In this document: one piece after another, positions 1 through 7,619 of the stretch
How positions within the stretch are numbered: position 1 is the first letter of the stretch
Layout: each line of letters begins with the position of its first letter
NCBI RefSeq assembly: GCF_002027545.1
Contig: NZ_MXAN01000001.1
Location: 1 to 19,206 of the forward strand
Direction: 5' to 3'
DNA length: 19,206 nt
Source of the DNA: Moraxella lacunata
Lineage (GTDB): Bacteria; Pseudomonadota; Gammaproteobacteria; Pseudomonadales; Moraxellaceae
The notes under the pieces: generated by a model
What the model was told of the DNA's origin: nothing
Database searches by the model: none
Seen by the model: only the letters and a program-made list of their open reading frames with translations
Program-made: the position numbers and the translations under genes

Positions 1-383
1 ATTTGGGGGTCGGTTCAAAAGAGGTGGGTATTTTATTAAAACACTCCCCAAAAGATTTGAGTCATTTTATTTTCACTGGGCTTTTTGTTGTGCATTATCG
101 CTATATTTTTGATGTATTGCATCAATATTATAATATATCTGAATTTGAATTTTGGAATGAGTTATCAAAGATTGTTGATGAATTTCACCACCAACATCCA
201 GAGCTAAATGAGAGGATTGCTTTATTTGATTTAAAAAGACCAAAATTTGAAAAGGTGTGCCTAAATCGTGTTCGCTTTTTTACAAGAGGTTATCAAGATA
301 ACGCCAACCGTCCAGAACCCGTGGTTTGCGAACCAATTTGCAATCCAATTTCACCACAGTTTCTAAGGTGTGTTGAACATTGA
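1..383 (+). CDS. NIS siderophore synthetase (IucA/IucC family), C-terminal fragment
   Basis: This is the 3' end of a gene that begins outside the window; the reading frame is open through the left edge, so the apparent TTG at position 3 is not a start. IucA/IucC-family enzymes are ATP-dependent synthetases that join citrate or dicarboxylate units to hydroxylated diamines or amino acids in the cytoplasm. The visible ~126 residues resemble the FhuF-like C-terminal domain: a helical stretch with FWNELSKIVDEF, then the family's closing segment with KVCLNRVRFFTRGY near the end. The context supports this: an acylating enzyme, a permease and a receptor for a siderophore follow on the same strand. 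The final five residues (RCVEH) and the TGA stop are read from a MITE-like element, so the native C-terminus may have been changed. Which siderophore is made cannot be told from this fragment. Confidence 0.85.
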   Translation, partial: LGVGSKEVGILLKHSPKDLSHFIFTGLFVVHYRYIFDVLHQYYNISEFEFWNELSKIVDEFHHQHPELNERIALFDLKRPKFEKVCLNRVRFFTRGYQDNANRPEPVVCEPICNPISPQFLRCVEH

Positions 384-495
384 TAACATTATTTGTAAAA
401 ATGATGAAAATTTTAACGCTTTTATTAGTTTTTGCATGAAAAACGTGCGATTTTTCTCATTTTTCATTGCAAATACCAATATTCAACACACCCTA
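364..495. mobile_element. MITE-like element, copy 1 (132 bp, TA-flanked)
   Basis: The left end reads TA-AGGTGTGTTGAAC and the right end TTCAACACACCC-TA, giving terminal inverted repeats of about 13 bp with one mismatch, flanked on both sides by TA. That layout fits a non-autonomous element mobilised by an IS630/Tc1-type transposase; the family is inferred. It has no transposase gene. The right 59 bases match the left end of the element at 7620-7834, reverse-complemented, at about 54 of 59 positions. The element lies between the synthetase and acetyltransferase genes of the siderophore locus, overlaps the synthetase stop codon, and accounts for almost the entire 126-base gap there. Confidence 0.75.
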
Positions 496-509
496 ATGAG
501 AGAATAGAA

Positions 510-1169
510 ATGCTAGAAGTCTATACCGATTCTTTTAATCAAGATCAATGCAGTAAAACCAATCGATTGCCAACTTTATCTCAGGGGTTGCCAAACAACT
601 ATATTTACAGAGAAAATGGGGTTGAATTTGGGTTGGTGCAAATACGCTACCCTGAACATATTGAATTGTTGCATCGTTGGATGAATATGCCCCATGTTAT
701 CCCTCAATGGCAACTCAATAAATCATTGTCTGAGCTGTTTGTTTATTTTGAAAAAATGTTGGCTGATGATCACCAGCGTCTGTATTTGGTTAGTATTAAT
801 AGTGAATGGGTTGGTTACGCCGAAGTTTATGAAGGGGCAAGGGATAGACTATCAGGGTATTATACGGCTGACAAAAATGATTTGGGTTGGCATTTGTTAC
901 TAGCAGAGGTACAGGCTGTTGGCAAAGGGTACTTGCGTGCCATCATGCGTCTACTAAGCTTTTTTATTTTTGAACATTCACCTGCTAAAAAAATTGTGGG
1001 TGAACCTGATGCAAGTGTAAAACCCTATGAGGTAGTCGCTCAAGAATTAAACTATATGCCCCAATATCAAATTGTAATGCCTGAAAAAACTGCAATGTTA
1101 TATTTTTGTGACAAAGAAGGGTTTTATTGTAAGTTTGCCCATTATTTAAATGCCAACATTAAAGAGTGA
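510..1169 (+). CDS. GNAT-family siderophore acyltransferase (IucB-like)
   Basis: Predicted cytoplasmic acyltransferase that transfers an acyl group from acyl-CoA to a hydroxylamine nitrogen of a siderophore precursor, as IucB does for N6-hydroxylysine and RhbD for rhizobactin. The GNAT core is visible: an N-terminal substrate segment with EHIELLHRWMNMP, a central beta strand with EWVGYAEVYE, a DRLSGYY element, then GWHLLLAE followed by GKGYLRAIM, which is the acetyl-CoA-binding part. Length (219 residues) fits the single-domain type. I chose ATG 510, preceded by GAGAGAATAG; an upstream TTG at 432 keeps the frame open, but that extension is MITE sequence and not family-like. The next gene starts 4 bases after its stop. 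The exact acyl donor and substrate are not readable. Confidence 0.85.
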   Translation: MLEVYTDSFNQDQCSKTNRLPTLSQGLPNNYIYRENGVEFGLVQIRYPEHIELLHRWMNMPHVIPQWQLNKSLSELFVYFEKMLADDHQRLYLVSINSEWVGYAEVYEGARDRLSGYYTADKNDLGWHLLLAEVQAVGKGYLRAIMRLLSFFIFEHSPAKKIVGEPDASVKPYEVVAQELNYMPQYQIVMPEKTAMLYFCDKEGFYCKFAHYLNANIKE

Positions 1170-1173
1170 TGTT

Positions 1174-1572
1174 ATGCCTATTTTTCTAAATACTATTCAG
1201 AACCCAAATAGCTCCTTACCTGTATTTTTACTCGATTTTTCAGGCGAGATTAGTCAAGATGCATTTGATGATTGGTTGATTGCTATGAGTGATTTGTTAG
1301 CCAGTGAGCAGAGTTTTGCCTTGATTTACCATAGTCGGACAGGGCTGACACTCCCTGATAACTACCGCCAGATTGAGGCGGTTTGGTACAAGACGCACAA
1401 AGAATCGTTCTTTAAATATTGCAAGGGATTAGTCAGAATTGTTGATGATGAGACTCAAAGACAAGCCTTAGACAGTCCTGCTTTTCATAAAGCATGGCGA
1501 GTGCCTTATGCGGTGGTGTTATCACTGACTGAAGCCAAAGCATGGATAAACACTAAAATAGGGGCGGTCTGA
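1174..1572 (+). CDS. Small conserved-looking protein in siderophore operon (possible SpoIIAA/STAS-like fold)
   Basis: I do not recognise a named family. The 132-residue product has no signal peptide or membrane segment. It opens with a hydrophobic strand (LPVFLLDFSGEIS), followed by a helix (AFDDWLIAMSDLLAS), a second strand (FALIYHSRTGL) and a helix-rich second half ending in TEAKAWI. The strand-helix-strand pattern ending in a helix that carries 'AKAW' resembles SpoIIAA/STAS-like proteins, but this is a fold guess only. Start ATG 1174 is preferred because AAAGAG lies 7 bases upstream; ATG 1150 in the same frame would overlap the acetyltransferase by 20 bases. Its stop overlaps the permease start (TGATG), so translation is probably coupled. 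The position between biosynthesis and uptake genes suggests a siderophore-related role. Confidence 0.7.
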   Translation: MPIFLNTIQNPNSSLPVFLLDFSGEISQDAFDDWLIAMSDLLASEQSFALIYHSRTGLTLPDNYRQIEAVWYKTHKESFFKYCKGLVRIVDDETQRQALDSPAFHKAWRVPYAVVLSLTEAKAWINTKIGAV

Positions 1573-2828
1573 TGATTGTCTCACAACAAAAAAATCGCCA
1601 TCTTTTGATGATGGTGGCACTGTTATATGTTGCCCATGCCTTGCCTTTGTATTTTTTTAATGTGGCATTGCCTGCCATTTTAAGACATCAAGGCGTTGAT
1701 ATTAGGGTGATTGGCATGCTTTCACTTTTATATTTGCCGTGGGCGTTTAAATTTCTGTGGGCAAGTTATGTGGACAATTATTATTGTGCCAAAATCGGCA
1801 AACGCAAAACTTGGTTATTTTTTACTCAAATTATCGTGGTAGTCGGGCTGTTTGGGCTTGGCTTTTTACAGTTTTCTGAGTCTGAGATTGTATTATTTCT
1901 GAGCATAAGTTTTTTGGTGTCTTTGGCAAGTGCCACCCAAGATATCGCTATTGATGGCTATACAGTGGAACAATTTGATAAGTCATCCTTTGGGCTGGCA
2001 AGTGCCATGCAAAGTTTTGGAGTGGCGTTTGGTAGTATGGTAGGCGGTGCTGGCACACTGTGGCTATATCAGAGATTTGATTGGCAAATGGCGACAATCA
2101 GTTTGGCAACAACTGTTGTGCTTATTTCGTGTTCACTATGGTTCTTAAAAGATCATGACAATCCCAAACATGCTGCCAATCTTTCCAGAGCAAGTCTTAT
2201 TAGGCTTATCAAACGCCCGCAAACTAAATGGTTACTAGCTTTGATTGTGGTGTTTCGCTTTGTGGAAGCTCCGATGATGGCAATGCTAAATCCAATGCTT
2301 GTGGATTTTGGTTTTTCACTGTCTCAGATTGGGCTTTTGTTTTCGGTATTTGGAGCGATTGTTGGGATTGGTTCAGCACTTTTGGCAGGGGTATTAATCA
2401 AATATATCGACATTGTACGTTGTCTTATATTATTCGGATGGCTAAGAACGGCAGTTTATGCTTTGTTGTGTCTAGGATTGCTATATCCTTTATTGGGTGA
2501 TTTTTTACCTGCGGTAGGTTTATTAAAAACAGGGTTTATGAGCTTGATGGCAATTAGTGTTTTGCTAATTTTATCTGTTCGCTATTTAACAATGACTGCC
2601 TTATATGCCCTGTTTATGAATGCTGCCAATCCCGACCAAGCTGGCACGGACTTTACTTTGTTTGTGTGCGTGGAGTTGCTTGTGTATTTTATCGGCGGGG
2701 CGATGAGTGGATTTTTAGTACATCAGTTTGGCTATGACAAGCTATTTTTGTGGCTTGCGATTGGTTCTGGGGTGTCAATGCTTATTTTGCCGACATTGAT
2801 AAAAAAATTTTCCGTAACAGACTGTTAA
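1572..2828 (+). CDS. MFS transporter, RhtX/FptX-like siderophore permease
   Basis: Inner-membrane major facilitator protein of 418 residues with about 12 hydrophobic segments. It resembles the AmpG/RhtX/FptX branch: an N-terminal segment with YVAHALPLYFFNVALPAILR, then LPWAFKFLWASYVDN, and SATQDIAIDGY around residue 120, motifs typical of single-protein permeases that import siderophore complexes (RhtX for rhizobactin 1021, FptX for ferripyochelin). In such systems one MFS protein replaces the usual ABC importer, so the ferric siderophore delivered by the outer-membrane receptor would be carried into the cytoplasm here. The ATG overlaps the preceding TGA by one base. The stop lies in a duplicated 18-bp sequence, and the receptor gene follows after 46 bases. 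An export role cannot be excluded, but the placement next to the receptor favours import. Confidence 0.8.
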   Translation: MIVSQQKNRHLLMMVALLYVAHALPLYFFNVALPAILRHQGVDIRVIGMLSLLYLPWAFKFLWASYVDNYYCAKIGKRKTWLFFTQIIVVVGLFGLGFLQFSESEIVLFLSISFLVSLASATQDIAIDGYTVEQFDKSSFGLASAMQSFGVAFGSMVGGAGTLWLYQRFDWQMATISLATTVVLISCSLWFLKDHDNPKHAANLSRASLIRLIKRPQTKWLLALIVVFRFVEAPMMAMLNPMLVDFGFSLSQIGLLFSVFGAIVGIGSALLAGVLIKYIDIVRCLILFGWLRTAVYALLCLGLLYPLLGDFLPAVGLLKTGFMSLMAISVLLILSVRYLTMTALYALFMNAANPDQAGTDFTLFVCVELLVYFIGGAMSGFLVHQFGYDKLFLWLAIGSGVSMLILPTLIKKFSVTDC

Positions 2829-2847
2829 ACCGTAACAGACTGTTAAA
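2812..2847. repeat. Perfect 18-bp tandem duplication with palindromic core, over the permease stop codon
   Basis: CCGTAACAGACTGTTAAA occurs twice head to tail (2812-2829, 2830-2847). Each copy contains TAACAG-A-CTGTTA, a 13-bp near-perfect dyad. The first copy encodes the last codons and TAA stop of the permease; the second lies 27 bases ahead of the receptor start and 14 bases ahead of its AAGGAG ribosome-binding site. A one-base centre is too tight for an RNA hairpin, so if functional it would more likely act as paired DNA-binding sites; simple replication slippage is the plain alternative. Confidence 0.8.
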
Positions 2848-2874
2848 ATTTTACTTTTCCATAAGGAGTAATTT

Positions 2875-5211
2875 ATGCGTCATTCCCACTATTTTCAATG
2901 GTTATCTTTGCCTTTACTAAGTGTGGCAGTAACTCAGCAGTTGTACGCTCAACCCAATGAGTCATTACCAACGGTTGAATTAGAGCCTGTGGTTATTGCC
3001 ATTGATAAGAGCGGTATGGCACTTGCCAATCGTATCACGCAAATGCCCCATACCACCAAAGTTATTTATGAAGAGCAAATTCAAGAGCAAGCAACAGGCT
3101 CTCGACAGCTTGCCGATGTGATGGCACAGCTCATTCCAAGTTTGGGGGTAAGTAGTGGCACTACCAGTAACTTTGGGCAAACCATGCACGGTCGTCAAGT
3201 ACAATTTTTGTTAAATGGTGTGCCTTTGACAGGTTCGCGAGACATCTCTAGACAGCTTAATAGTATCAACCCCAGTCAAGTGGCTAGAATTGAAGTTTTA
3301 TCAGGAGCAACCAGTATTTATGGGTCTGGAGCAACAGGCGGTTTGATTAATATCGTTACTAAGTCTGATTTGGAAGAGGAGCAATTTGAAACCCGCATCG
3401 GTGTACATGGTAGTAAATTATCCAGTGAAGGTATCGGTTATCAGGTAGGTCAGAGTGTGGCAGGTGTCAGCGAAAATGGCAATGTCCTTGCACGACTTGA
3501 TGTCGACTATCGCACCACAGGAGGGGCATTTGATGCTAACGGTAAACGCATCGCTCCTGAGCCTGCCCAAACTGATAAGCAAGACAGCAAAAGCCTAAGT
3601 GTCAATACAAATGTTGATTGGCAACTTGACGACAAGCAAAATATCAATCTAGCATTGACGCATTATAACGACAAACAAGATACCGATTATGCACCTGATT
3701 ATGGTAATCGCCTTGCGGTGTTGTTTGGAGAAAAGCCTTCATTAAATGCCATCAAAGGCTTATCATTATCAGAACAGCCAAAAACCACCAAAAGCACCTT
3801 TAATATCAACTATCATCATGATGATTTGTGGGGTAACACCATCAATACCAATGCTTATTATCGCAGAGAGAAAGGCAGATTTTATCCCTTTGTTGCCCCG
3901 TTTTCGACCGCCAAAGCCCTGCCTATTTTACAAAGCATGAATTTGCCACCAGCCACTTTGGATGCTTATACCAAGGCTCTACAAGCTCGCGCCTATGGGG
4001 TGTTACAATCTGAATCTAAGGCAGAGGTACTAGGAGCAAGACTGGCTTTGCAAAGAAAATTTGACCTTGCTCAAAAACCTGTACTACTTAGTTATGGTAT
4101 CGATTATGAGCAAGAAAAAGACCGCCAAGGGGCAACAGGTTATGATTTGACTACCTTTATGCAAAGCAACGGCTTAGAGTTTAAAGATGCTGGCAATCAC
4201 TACACCTATGGACCTGATACCACCTTAAAAACCTATGGCATATTTACCAATGCCAATATTGCTTTAACAGATGATTTAAAAATATCAGCAGGCGTGCGAC
4301 ATCAACGTATAGACAGCAAAACAGACGATTTTGTGCCACCCAGTGAGTCGCTATTGGCTGATTTATTAATCCAAAACAAAGTGCCGTATCAAGCAGGGGT
4401 TGTCAATTCTGGCAAAGTAAAGCATCACAAAACTTTGTTTAATCTTGGGGCAAATTATCAATTAACGCCAAATAACAGTATTTTTGCCAACTTTGGGCAG
4501 GGATATAGTTTGCCTGACCTGCAAAGGGTGTTACGAGATGTTGGGGCAGGTTTTGTGGTTAATTCTGATAATGTCGAGCCAATCACGGTCAATAGTTATG
4601 ATGCAGGGTGGGTAGGAGTATTTGGCGGTAGCCGTGCCAAGTTGACAGGTTTTTATAATACATCAGATAAAGTAACCCAGTTTTTAAAAGATTATAGCGT
4701 GGTGGTTGCTGATACTGATGAGCGTATTTATGGGGCGGAGTTTGAATTAAATCACAAGATTAATGATAACTGGGCTGTCGGTGGTAGCATTGCCTATACA
4801 CGAGGTCAATACAAAGATGCAAGTGGTCAGTACAGAGAGCTTGGGGCGTTTCGTATCAGTCCTACCAAAGCCACCACTTTTGCTCAATACACCACACCAA
4901 GTGAACATAAATTACGCTTACAACTGCTTGCTATTGGTGGTACAGACAATGCCTATCAAGACAGCTTGGTTGCTACAACCAATCAAAACGTCCGCAAAAC
5001 CCCAGAGACTAGAATTTCAGGCTATGTTGTGGCGGATTTATTGGGTGAGATAAAACTGCCCAAGGGTCAGCTAAATTTTGGGGTTTATAATTTGATGGAT
5101 GCCGATTATAAGAGCGTATTTAGTCAAGCTGCTAAAGCAACTTATGGTGAATTATCCAGCTTGTCTGCACAAGGGAGAAGTTACGGGATAAGTTATACCT
5201 TAAATTATTGA
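2875..5211 (+). CDS. TonB-dependent ferric siderophore receptor (IutA/RhtA-like)
   Basis: Outer-membrane receptor of 778 residues that would bind an extracellular ferric siderophore and import it using TonB energy. Features in order: a signal peptide ending near QQLYAQ; a TonB-box-like stretch (LEPVVIAIDK) near residue 40; a plug domain at about 55-165 with QLADVMAQLIPSLGVSSG, the NFGQTMHGRQV motif, and RIEVLSGATSIYGSGATGG; then a long 22-strand-type barrel ending in ISYTLNY with a terminal aromatic residue, as expected for outer-membrane insertion. The plug sequence is close to my memory of the IutA/RhtA/AlcA group for citrate-hydroxamates, which agrees with the NIS synthetase and IucB-like enzyme. 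The ATG has AAGGAG 8 bases upstream. I saw no clear Fur box inside the window; the operon's main promoter is probably left of it. Confidence 0.9.
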   Translation: MRHSHYFQWLSLPLLSVAVTQQLYAQPNESLPTVELEPVVIAIDKSGMALANRITQMPHTTKVIYEEQIQEQATGSRQLADVMAQLIPSLGVSSGTTSNFGQTMHGRQVQFLLNGVPLTGSRDISRQLNSINPSQVARIEVLSGATSIYGSGATGGLINIVTKSDLEEEQFETRIGVHGSKLSSEGIGYQVGQSVAGVSENGNVLARLDVDYRTTGGAFDANGKRIAPEPAQTDKQDSKSLSVNTNVDWQLDDKQNINLALTHYNDKQDTDYAPDYGNRLAVLFGEKPSLNAIKGLSLSEQPKTTKSTFNINYHHDDLWGNTINTNAYYRREKGRFYPFVAPFSTAKALPILQSMNLPPATLDAYTKALQARAYGVLQSESKAEVLGARLALQRKFDLAQKPVLLSYGIDYEQEKDRQGATGYDLTTFMQSNGLEFKDAGNHYTYGPDTTLKTYGIFTNANIALTDDLKISAGVRHQRIDSKTDDFVPPSESLLADLLIQNKVPYQAGVVNSGKVKHHKTLFNLGANYQLTPNNSIFANFGQGYSLPDLQRVLRDVGAGFVVNSDNVEPITVNSYDAGWVGVFGGSRAKLTGFYNTSDKVTQFLKDYSVVVADTDERIYGAEFELNHKINDNWAVGGSIAYTRGQYKDASGQYRELGAFRISPTKATTFAQYTTPSEHKLRLQLLAIGGTDNAYQDSLVATTNQNVRKTPETRISGYVVADLLGEIKLPKGQLNFGVYNLMDADYKSVFSQAAKATYGELSSLSAQGRSYGISYTLNY

Positions 5212-5231
5212 TTAGCATTATGTGCCACAAT

Positions 5232-5270
5232 ACCACAAACATTGCCCTAGTGTTTGTGGTTTTTTATTTT
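5232..5270 (+). terminator. Rho-independent terminator after siderophore operon
   Basis: ACCACAAACA (5232-5241) pairs perfectly with TGTTTGTGGT (5251-5260) around a 9-base loop, followed by TTTTTATTTT. It begins 20 bases after the receptor stop and closes the siderophore transcription unit. Confidence 0.9.
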
Positions 5271-5303
5271 ATAATGAAATCCAACTAATAAACAGGAACT
5301 CCC

Positions 5304-5732
5304 ATGAAACGACATCCTGCCTTACAGCCCTTATCTCGTCAGCACCATTTGGGCTTGGTCATCGCCAACAAAGCCAAATCCGCCACCGATGATGACAAAC
5401 TTACCCATCACCAAGCCTTGGTGGATTATTTGACGACTGCCATTCCCACGCATTTTGAGATTGAAAGGACACGCCTTGCCGATGTTATTTTGACAAAACT
5501 GTCCGATGACAAGGCGGTCAAGTTGGCAAAACAAATGCTTGATGAGCATGAATACATTGAGACCTTGCTTGCCAACACCGACCCAAGCGTGGACGATGTC
5601 AAAGCACTGGCAACTGCGTTGTATGACCATATCCGCTTTGAAGAGCGAGAGCTTTTTCCCATTGCCGAAGAAATGCTAAGCGATGATGAGCTTTTTGCCA
5701 TTTATCAGGCGAGTGATGAGAATGTGAAGTGA
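5304..5732 (+). CDS. Hemerythrin-like HHE cation-binding domain protein
   Basis: A 142-residue soluble cytoplasmic protein with the all-helical hemerythrin pattern. Probable di-iron ligands are the His pair in SRQHHLGL (residues 10-17), H50/E54 in HFEIE, the histidine in LDEHEYIE, and H-x4-E in DHIRFEERELFP near residue 110. Family members bind a di-iron centre and are linked to oxygen, nitric oxide or iron sensing and storage; the exact role here is unknown. ATG 5304 has AGGAA 7-11 bases upstream. A TATAAT at 5270-5275, immediately after the siderophore terminator, could be its own -10 element, with no convincing -35. It is monocistronic, converging with glnS. Being next to an iron-uptake locus is suggestive but may be chance. 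Confidence 0.85.
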   Translation: MKRHPALQPLSRQHHLGLVIANKAKSATDDDKLTHHQALVDYLTTAIPTHFEIERTRLADVILTKLSDDKAVKLAKQMLDEHEYIETLLANTDPSVDDVKALATALYDHIRFEERELFPIAEEMLSDDELFAIYQASDENVK

Positions 5733-5761
5733 GTGAGATGTGAGTGAGATGTGAGTGAGAT
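5730..5761. repeat. 11-bp tandem repeat (about 3 copies) starting at a stop codon
   Basis: The unit GTGAGTGAGAT is present in full at 5740-5750 and 5751-5761, with a copy lacking its first base at 5730-5739. The first TGA of the array is the stop codon of the hemerythrin-like gene. An 11-base unit is not a multiple of three, so gain or loss of a unit would not change that protein, whose stop lies in the first unit. It sits between the gene and its terminator. Confidence 0.85.
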
Positions 5762-5781
5762 AAAAGTCGGGCGGTGAACTT

Positions 5782-5810
5782 AAAAAGCCAAACATCATGT
5801 TTGGCTTTTT
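5782..5810. terminator. Bidirectional terminator between hemerythrin-like gene and glnS
   Basis: AAAAAGCCAAACA (5782-5794) pairs perfectly with TGTTTGGCTTTTT (5798-5810) around a three-base loop. The A-run and T-run flanks give a U-tract on both strands, so the hairpin can end the + strand hemerythrin-like transcript and the - strand glnS transcript. Confidence 0.9.
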
Positions 5811-5834
5811 GGTTAATTTTAAAATTACTAAAAG

Positions 5835-7589
5835 TTACTTAAACCCGTCTTTTAATCCCACAATCTGATTAAACACAGGCTTATCGGCACTATGCTCCAC
5901 GCTGTCCGCCACAAAGTAGCTTTCACGCTCAAACTGAAATTTGTCATCGCCTGTTGCCTGTGCCAATGACGGCTCTACAATGGCATTGACAACCTTGATA
6001 GAATTTGGATTGACGTGAGTTAGCACCCACAGCGTATCATCATCGGCATTTGGATTGCTCGCCTTAATAGTGGCGATATGCTCGTCCGAGATTTCATCGT
6101 CTTCATAGAGCAGATGCTCATACAGTCGCACGGTGGCAGGCACGCCATGACTTGCCGACACCCAATGAATGACCCCCTTGACTTTACGCCCCTCAGGGTT
6201 ATTGCCCAACGTTTTTGGGTCAATGGTGGCAACAAGCTCCACCACATCGCCATTAGCGTCCGTGATATGCTCTTCTACTTTTAGCACATAGCTGTTACGC
6301 AGACGAATCTCAGGGTTCTCTGGCGATAGGCGTTTGTAGCCGTCTGGGGGCGTGATTTCAAAGTCGGCTTTATCAATATAAATGGTTTTGGTAAAAGGAA
6401 TTTCACGCTCGCCATTGTCCGCCTGTGGGTGTTTGGGCTGAGTGAGCCAAAGCACACCATTATCTAGGCTCGCCTTGACCGTGTCTTTTTTTAGATTTTC
6501 AAAATCAGCCACCGCTTCATCAAAGTTGGCAATCGTAACTTTTAAGGGATTTAGCACCGCCATGCCACGACTGGCGGTATTTTCTAGCACGTTTCTAATG
6601 CTAAATTCCAACTGGCGAAAATCCACCACGCCGTCCGCCTTAGACACGCCAATGCGTTCACAAAAATCACGCAAGCCCTCGGCAGGATAGCCACGTCTTC
6701 TCATGCCTGCAATGGTCGGCATTCGTGGGTCGTCCCAACCTGATACCACGCCCATGTCCACAAGGCGTTTTAGTTTACGCTTAGATGTCAATGTGTGGTC
6801 AATGTTTAAACGGCTAAATTCGTATTGACGGGGTGGTACGTCAAAGCCCACTTTCTCAACAACCCAATCATAAAAGGGACGGTGGTCTTCAAATTCAAGC
6901 GTACAGATAGAGTGCGTGATACCCTCATAAGCGTCCGACAACGGGTGGGCGTAGTCGTACATGGGATAAATGCACCATGTGTCGCCCGTTTGGTGGTGGC
7001 GGGCGTGCATGACACGGTAAATCACAGGGTCTCTCATGTTCATGTTGGCGTGATTCATGTCAATTTTGGCACGCAGTACCGCCTCGCCTTCTTTGTATTT
7101 GCCGTTTTTCATGTCGTCAAAACGAGCCAAATTTTCCTCTATGGTGGCGTTACGCTGTGGCGACTCAACGGACGGCTTACCAAAACCGCCACGGTGTTCA
7201 CGAATCTCATCAGGCGTTTGAAAGTCCACATAGGCATCGCCTTGCTTGATAAGCTGTACCGCCCACTCGTGCAATTTGTCAAAATAATGCGACGCATAAC
7301 GCACGTCCCCTGCCCAGTCAAAGCCAAGCCATTCCACGTCCGCCTTAATGCTGTCCACATAATCCTGCTTTTCGGCGGTGGGGTTGGTATCGTCAAAGCG
7401 TAGGTTACACGCCCCATTAAACTCCTGTGCCACGCCAAAATTTAGGCAAATGGATTTGACGTGTCCGATGTGCAAATAGCCGTTTGGCTCGGGTGGAAAA
7501 CGGGTCAAAATGCTGTCATGTTTACCGCTTGCTAGGTCATCACGGATAATTTGGCGGATAAAGTCGTTTTTTTCGGGTAGGTCGGTCAT
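5835..7589 (-). CDS. glnS: Glutaminyl-tRNA synthetase
   Basis: Cytoplasmic class I aminoacyl-tRNA synthetase that charges tRNA-Gln with glutamine, using ATP. Its 584 residues are slightly more than the ~550 of well-known bacterial GlnRS. The catalytic HIGH motif is at residues 40-43 within RFPPEPNGYLHIGH, and the KMSKS counterpart is in HTLTSKRKL. The segments DDTNPTAEKQDYVDSI and GWDDPRMPTIAGMRRRG are strongly GlnRS/GluRS-like, and the C-terminal half is the beta-barrel anticodon-binding region. I chose ATG 7589 because MTDLPEKNDFIRQII matches the usual GlnRS N-terminus; the frame stays open to 7745, but that 52-residue extension is read from a MITE copy and should not be annotated. The ribosome-binding site is weak (AAGAAT). 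A terminator lies just past the stop. Confidence 0.96.
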   Translation of the reverse strand: MTDLPEKNDFIRQIIRDDLASGKHDSILTRFPPEPNGYLHIGHVKSICLNFGVAQEFNGACNLRFDDTNPTAEKQDYVDSIKADVEWLGFDWAGDVRYASHYFDKLHEWAVQLIKQGDAYVDFQTPDEIREHRGGFGKPSVESPQRNATIEENLARFDDMKNGKYKEGEAVLRAKIDMNHANMNMRDPVIYRVMHARHHQTGDTWCIYPMYDYAHPLSDAYEGITHSICTLEFEDHRPFYDWVVEKVGFDVPPRQYEFSRLNIDHTLTSKRKLKRLVDMGVVSGWDDPRMPTIAGMRRRGYPAEGLRDFCERIGVSKADGVVDFRQLEFSIRNVLENTASRGMAVLNPLKVTIANFDEAVADFENLKKDTVKASLDNGVLWLTQPKHPQADNGEREIPFTKTIYIDKADFEITPPDGYKRLSPENPEIRLRNSYVLKVEEHITDANGDVVELVATIDPKTLGNNPEGRKVKGVIHWVSASHGVPATVRLYEHLLYEDDEISDEHIATIKASNPNADDDTLWVLTHVNPNSIKVVNAIVEPSLAQATGDDKFQFERESYFVADSVEHSADKPVFNQIVGLKDGFK

Positions 7590-7619
7590 AAAAATTCTTA
7601 ATAAAATAGGGAAATTAAC

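Noticed and set aside
381..399. Fur-box-like sequence (GATAACATTATTTGT...) after the synthetase stop
   Set aside because: Only about 10 of 19 positions match the Fur consensus, it lies inside the MITE, and AT-rich DNA gives such matches easily.
5730..5761. CRISPR-like array
   Set aside because: The units are 11 bases with no spacers and no cas genes; it is a simple tandem repeat.
6825..7403. 192-residue open frame on the + strand opposite glnS
   Set aside because: It is the antisense shadow of a highly conserved gene, with no ribosome-binding site and no recognisable motifs.
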